Shown: one piece after another, positions 63,402-64,000 of the stretch
Position numbering within the stretch: the first letter of the stretch is position 1
How the letters are laid out: each line of letters begins with the position of its first letter
Source: an archaeon
GTDB taxonomy: Archaea > Thermoproteota > Nitrososphaeria > Nitrososphaerales > Nitrosopumilaceae
Length of the DNA stretch: 64,000 nucleotides
NCBI GenBank assembly: GCA_024276695.1
Contig: JAJRWR010000025.1
Span: 1-64,000 of the forward strand
Direction: 5' to 3'
Notes under the pieces: generated by a model
The model's input: the letters and a program-made list of their open reading frames with translations, nothing else
What the model was told of the DNA's origin: nothing
Databases searched by the model: none
Program-made: the position numbers and the translations under genes

Positions 63402-64000
63402 TATTGGTTTGATATTAATAACATAAAACCAGGCCTTAAATTCAATCAGTATGCATTACTAAATAACATTTGAGGGAATTTTAGAATCAAACCATTAAAA
63501 AATCTTAAATCCTTTCAGATTTGTGCATAAATGATTAAAAGCAATTTTTCAAGTTATTAATTTAGATCACTCTTTATTTAGAGTTAAGAATTGAAAATAA
63601 TTTCAGATACATTTGCAGTGTAGGACTAGCTATGTCAGATAAGTTACTATTGTGTTCTAATGTCTCAAGTATCATTTTCTCAGAATTTTCAATTTTGAGA
63701 AGACTAATGAATTGCACGATTAACTTTCTCAAAGTCATACAAATTTGAACCTAAGAAAACTTTTTCAAGCTGTAATTCTATTAAGAAAAATAGAGAAGAA
63801 ATTAGCATGAAAACCCAAAAAAATAGTGGGTTTCGCAAGCTGGAGCAGGCGGACTCCTTTAGACCGTATTATTCTTCAAAATTGATATTTTTGATTTGAT
63901 ACAGATTTTAGAAAGATATGACCAAATACTTTCAGAAGAGAAATGGTGATGAGTCATCCTGTGACATACACAAAAAACATCACCTATGAAACCCAAAATT
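63402..64000. other. Mostly non-coding region with one possible broken gene
   Basis: About 600 AT-rich bases. On the minus strand, ATG 63808 opens MLISSLFFLIELQLEKVFLG and runs about 34 residues; after a frame change the segment KIENSEKMILETLEHNSNLS continues to a stop at 63574, so 63574-63808 may be a damaged small gene. Further on, AAACCCA (63811-63817) pairs with TGGGTTT (63827-63833), and 63828-63866 is a GC-rich block with a GGAG/CTCC hairpin. No tRNA or ORF found in the last 130 bases. Confidence 0.3.

Overview
The window looks like chromosomal DNA of an ammonia-oxidising Nitrososphaerota (Thaumarchaeota) of the Nitrosopumilus/Nitrosarchaeum type. Evidence: strongly AT-rich DNA, archaeal tRNAs, archaeal ribosomal and translation genes (L7Ae, S28e, L24e, L37e, aIF5B, aIF6, Sm-like protein), TATA boxes about 26-28 bases before start codons (leaderless transcripts), and the adjacent genes for an ADP-forming 4-hydroxybutyrate-CoA ligase and 4-hydroxybutyryl-CoA dehydratase, the signature of the thaumarchaeal 3-hydroxypropionate/4-hydroxybutyrate carbon-fixation cycle.

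Layout. 0-6.3 kb: membrane histidine kinase, methyltransferase, branched-chain aminotransferase, aspartate kinase, a MurG-like glycosyltransferase, tRNA-Val and a possible structured RNA. 6.3-8.3 kb: small zinc-binding proteins and an Hsp20 gene behind palindromic sites. 8.5-12.9 kb: a MoxR / DUF58 / VWA / BatD-like operon in which three of four genes carry one in-frame stop codon. 13-17.3 kb: exported DsbA-like protein with a membrane partner, radical SAM protein, winged-helix regulator with a small membrane protein, RNase H. 17.3-21 kb: carbon fixation. 21-27.5 kb: signal peptidase, zinc-ribbon proteins, thioredoxin, tRNA-Ala, cyclic amidohydrolase, Met-rich exported protein, Pcm. 27.5-36.3 kb: housekeeping block (rpiA, L37e/Lsm, PurU/creatininase family, tRNA-Leu, glmM, ribosomal operon with ndk and infB, thioredoxin). 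36.4-42.5 kb: exported repeat protein, archease, VOC protein, dehydrogenase, DedA, DUF72, family-5 UDG, a nitroreductase remnant.

42.7-52.6 kb is the most unusual part: a run of exported proteins (one broken by a stop codon, one by a frameshift), a thrombospondin-type-3/His-Cys protein, a two-domain winged-helix regulator with a membrane partner, a cupredoxin protein and two paralogous exported proteins of unknown type. Five copies of an 11-base motif (TATGATACAAG, one with a final C) lie in its intergenic regions, which suggests a local regulon. 52.6-60.9 kb holds small zinc and one-helix proteins, aldo/keto reductase, HD hydrolase, hisS (with an in-frame TAA), aIF6 and two tandem ferredoxins with duplicated promoters. 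A tRNA-Ser at 60.98 kb is followed by a frameshifted tyrosine recombinase with zinc finger and a few accessory genes, the likely edge of an integrated element.

A recurrent oddity is damaged reading frames: five genes with one in-frame stop in an otherwise open frame, several with apparent single-base deletions (two at A7 and one at A10 runs), and two clear remnants (nitroreductase, AIM24 family). Because hisS and rpiA are among them, consensus sequence error is a serious explanation for many, but not for the multiply damaged remnants.
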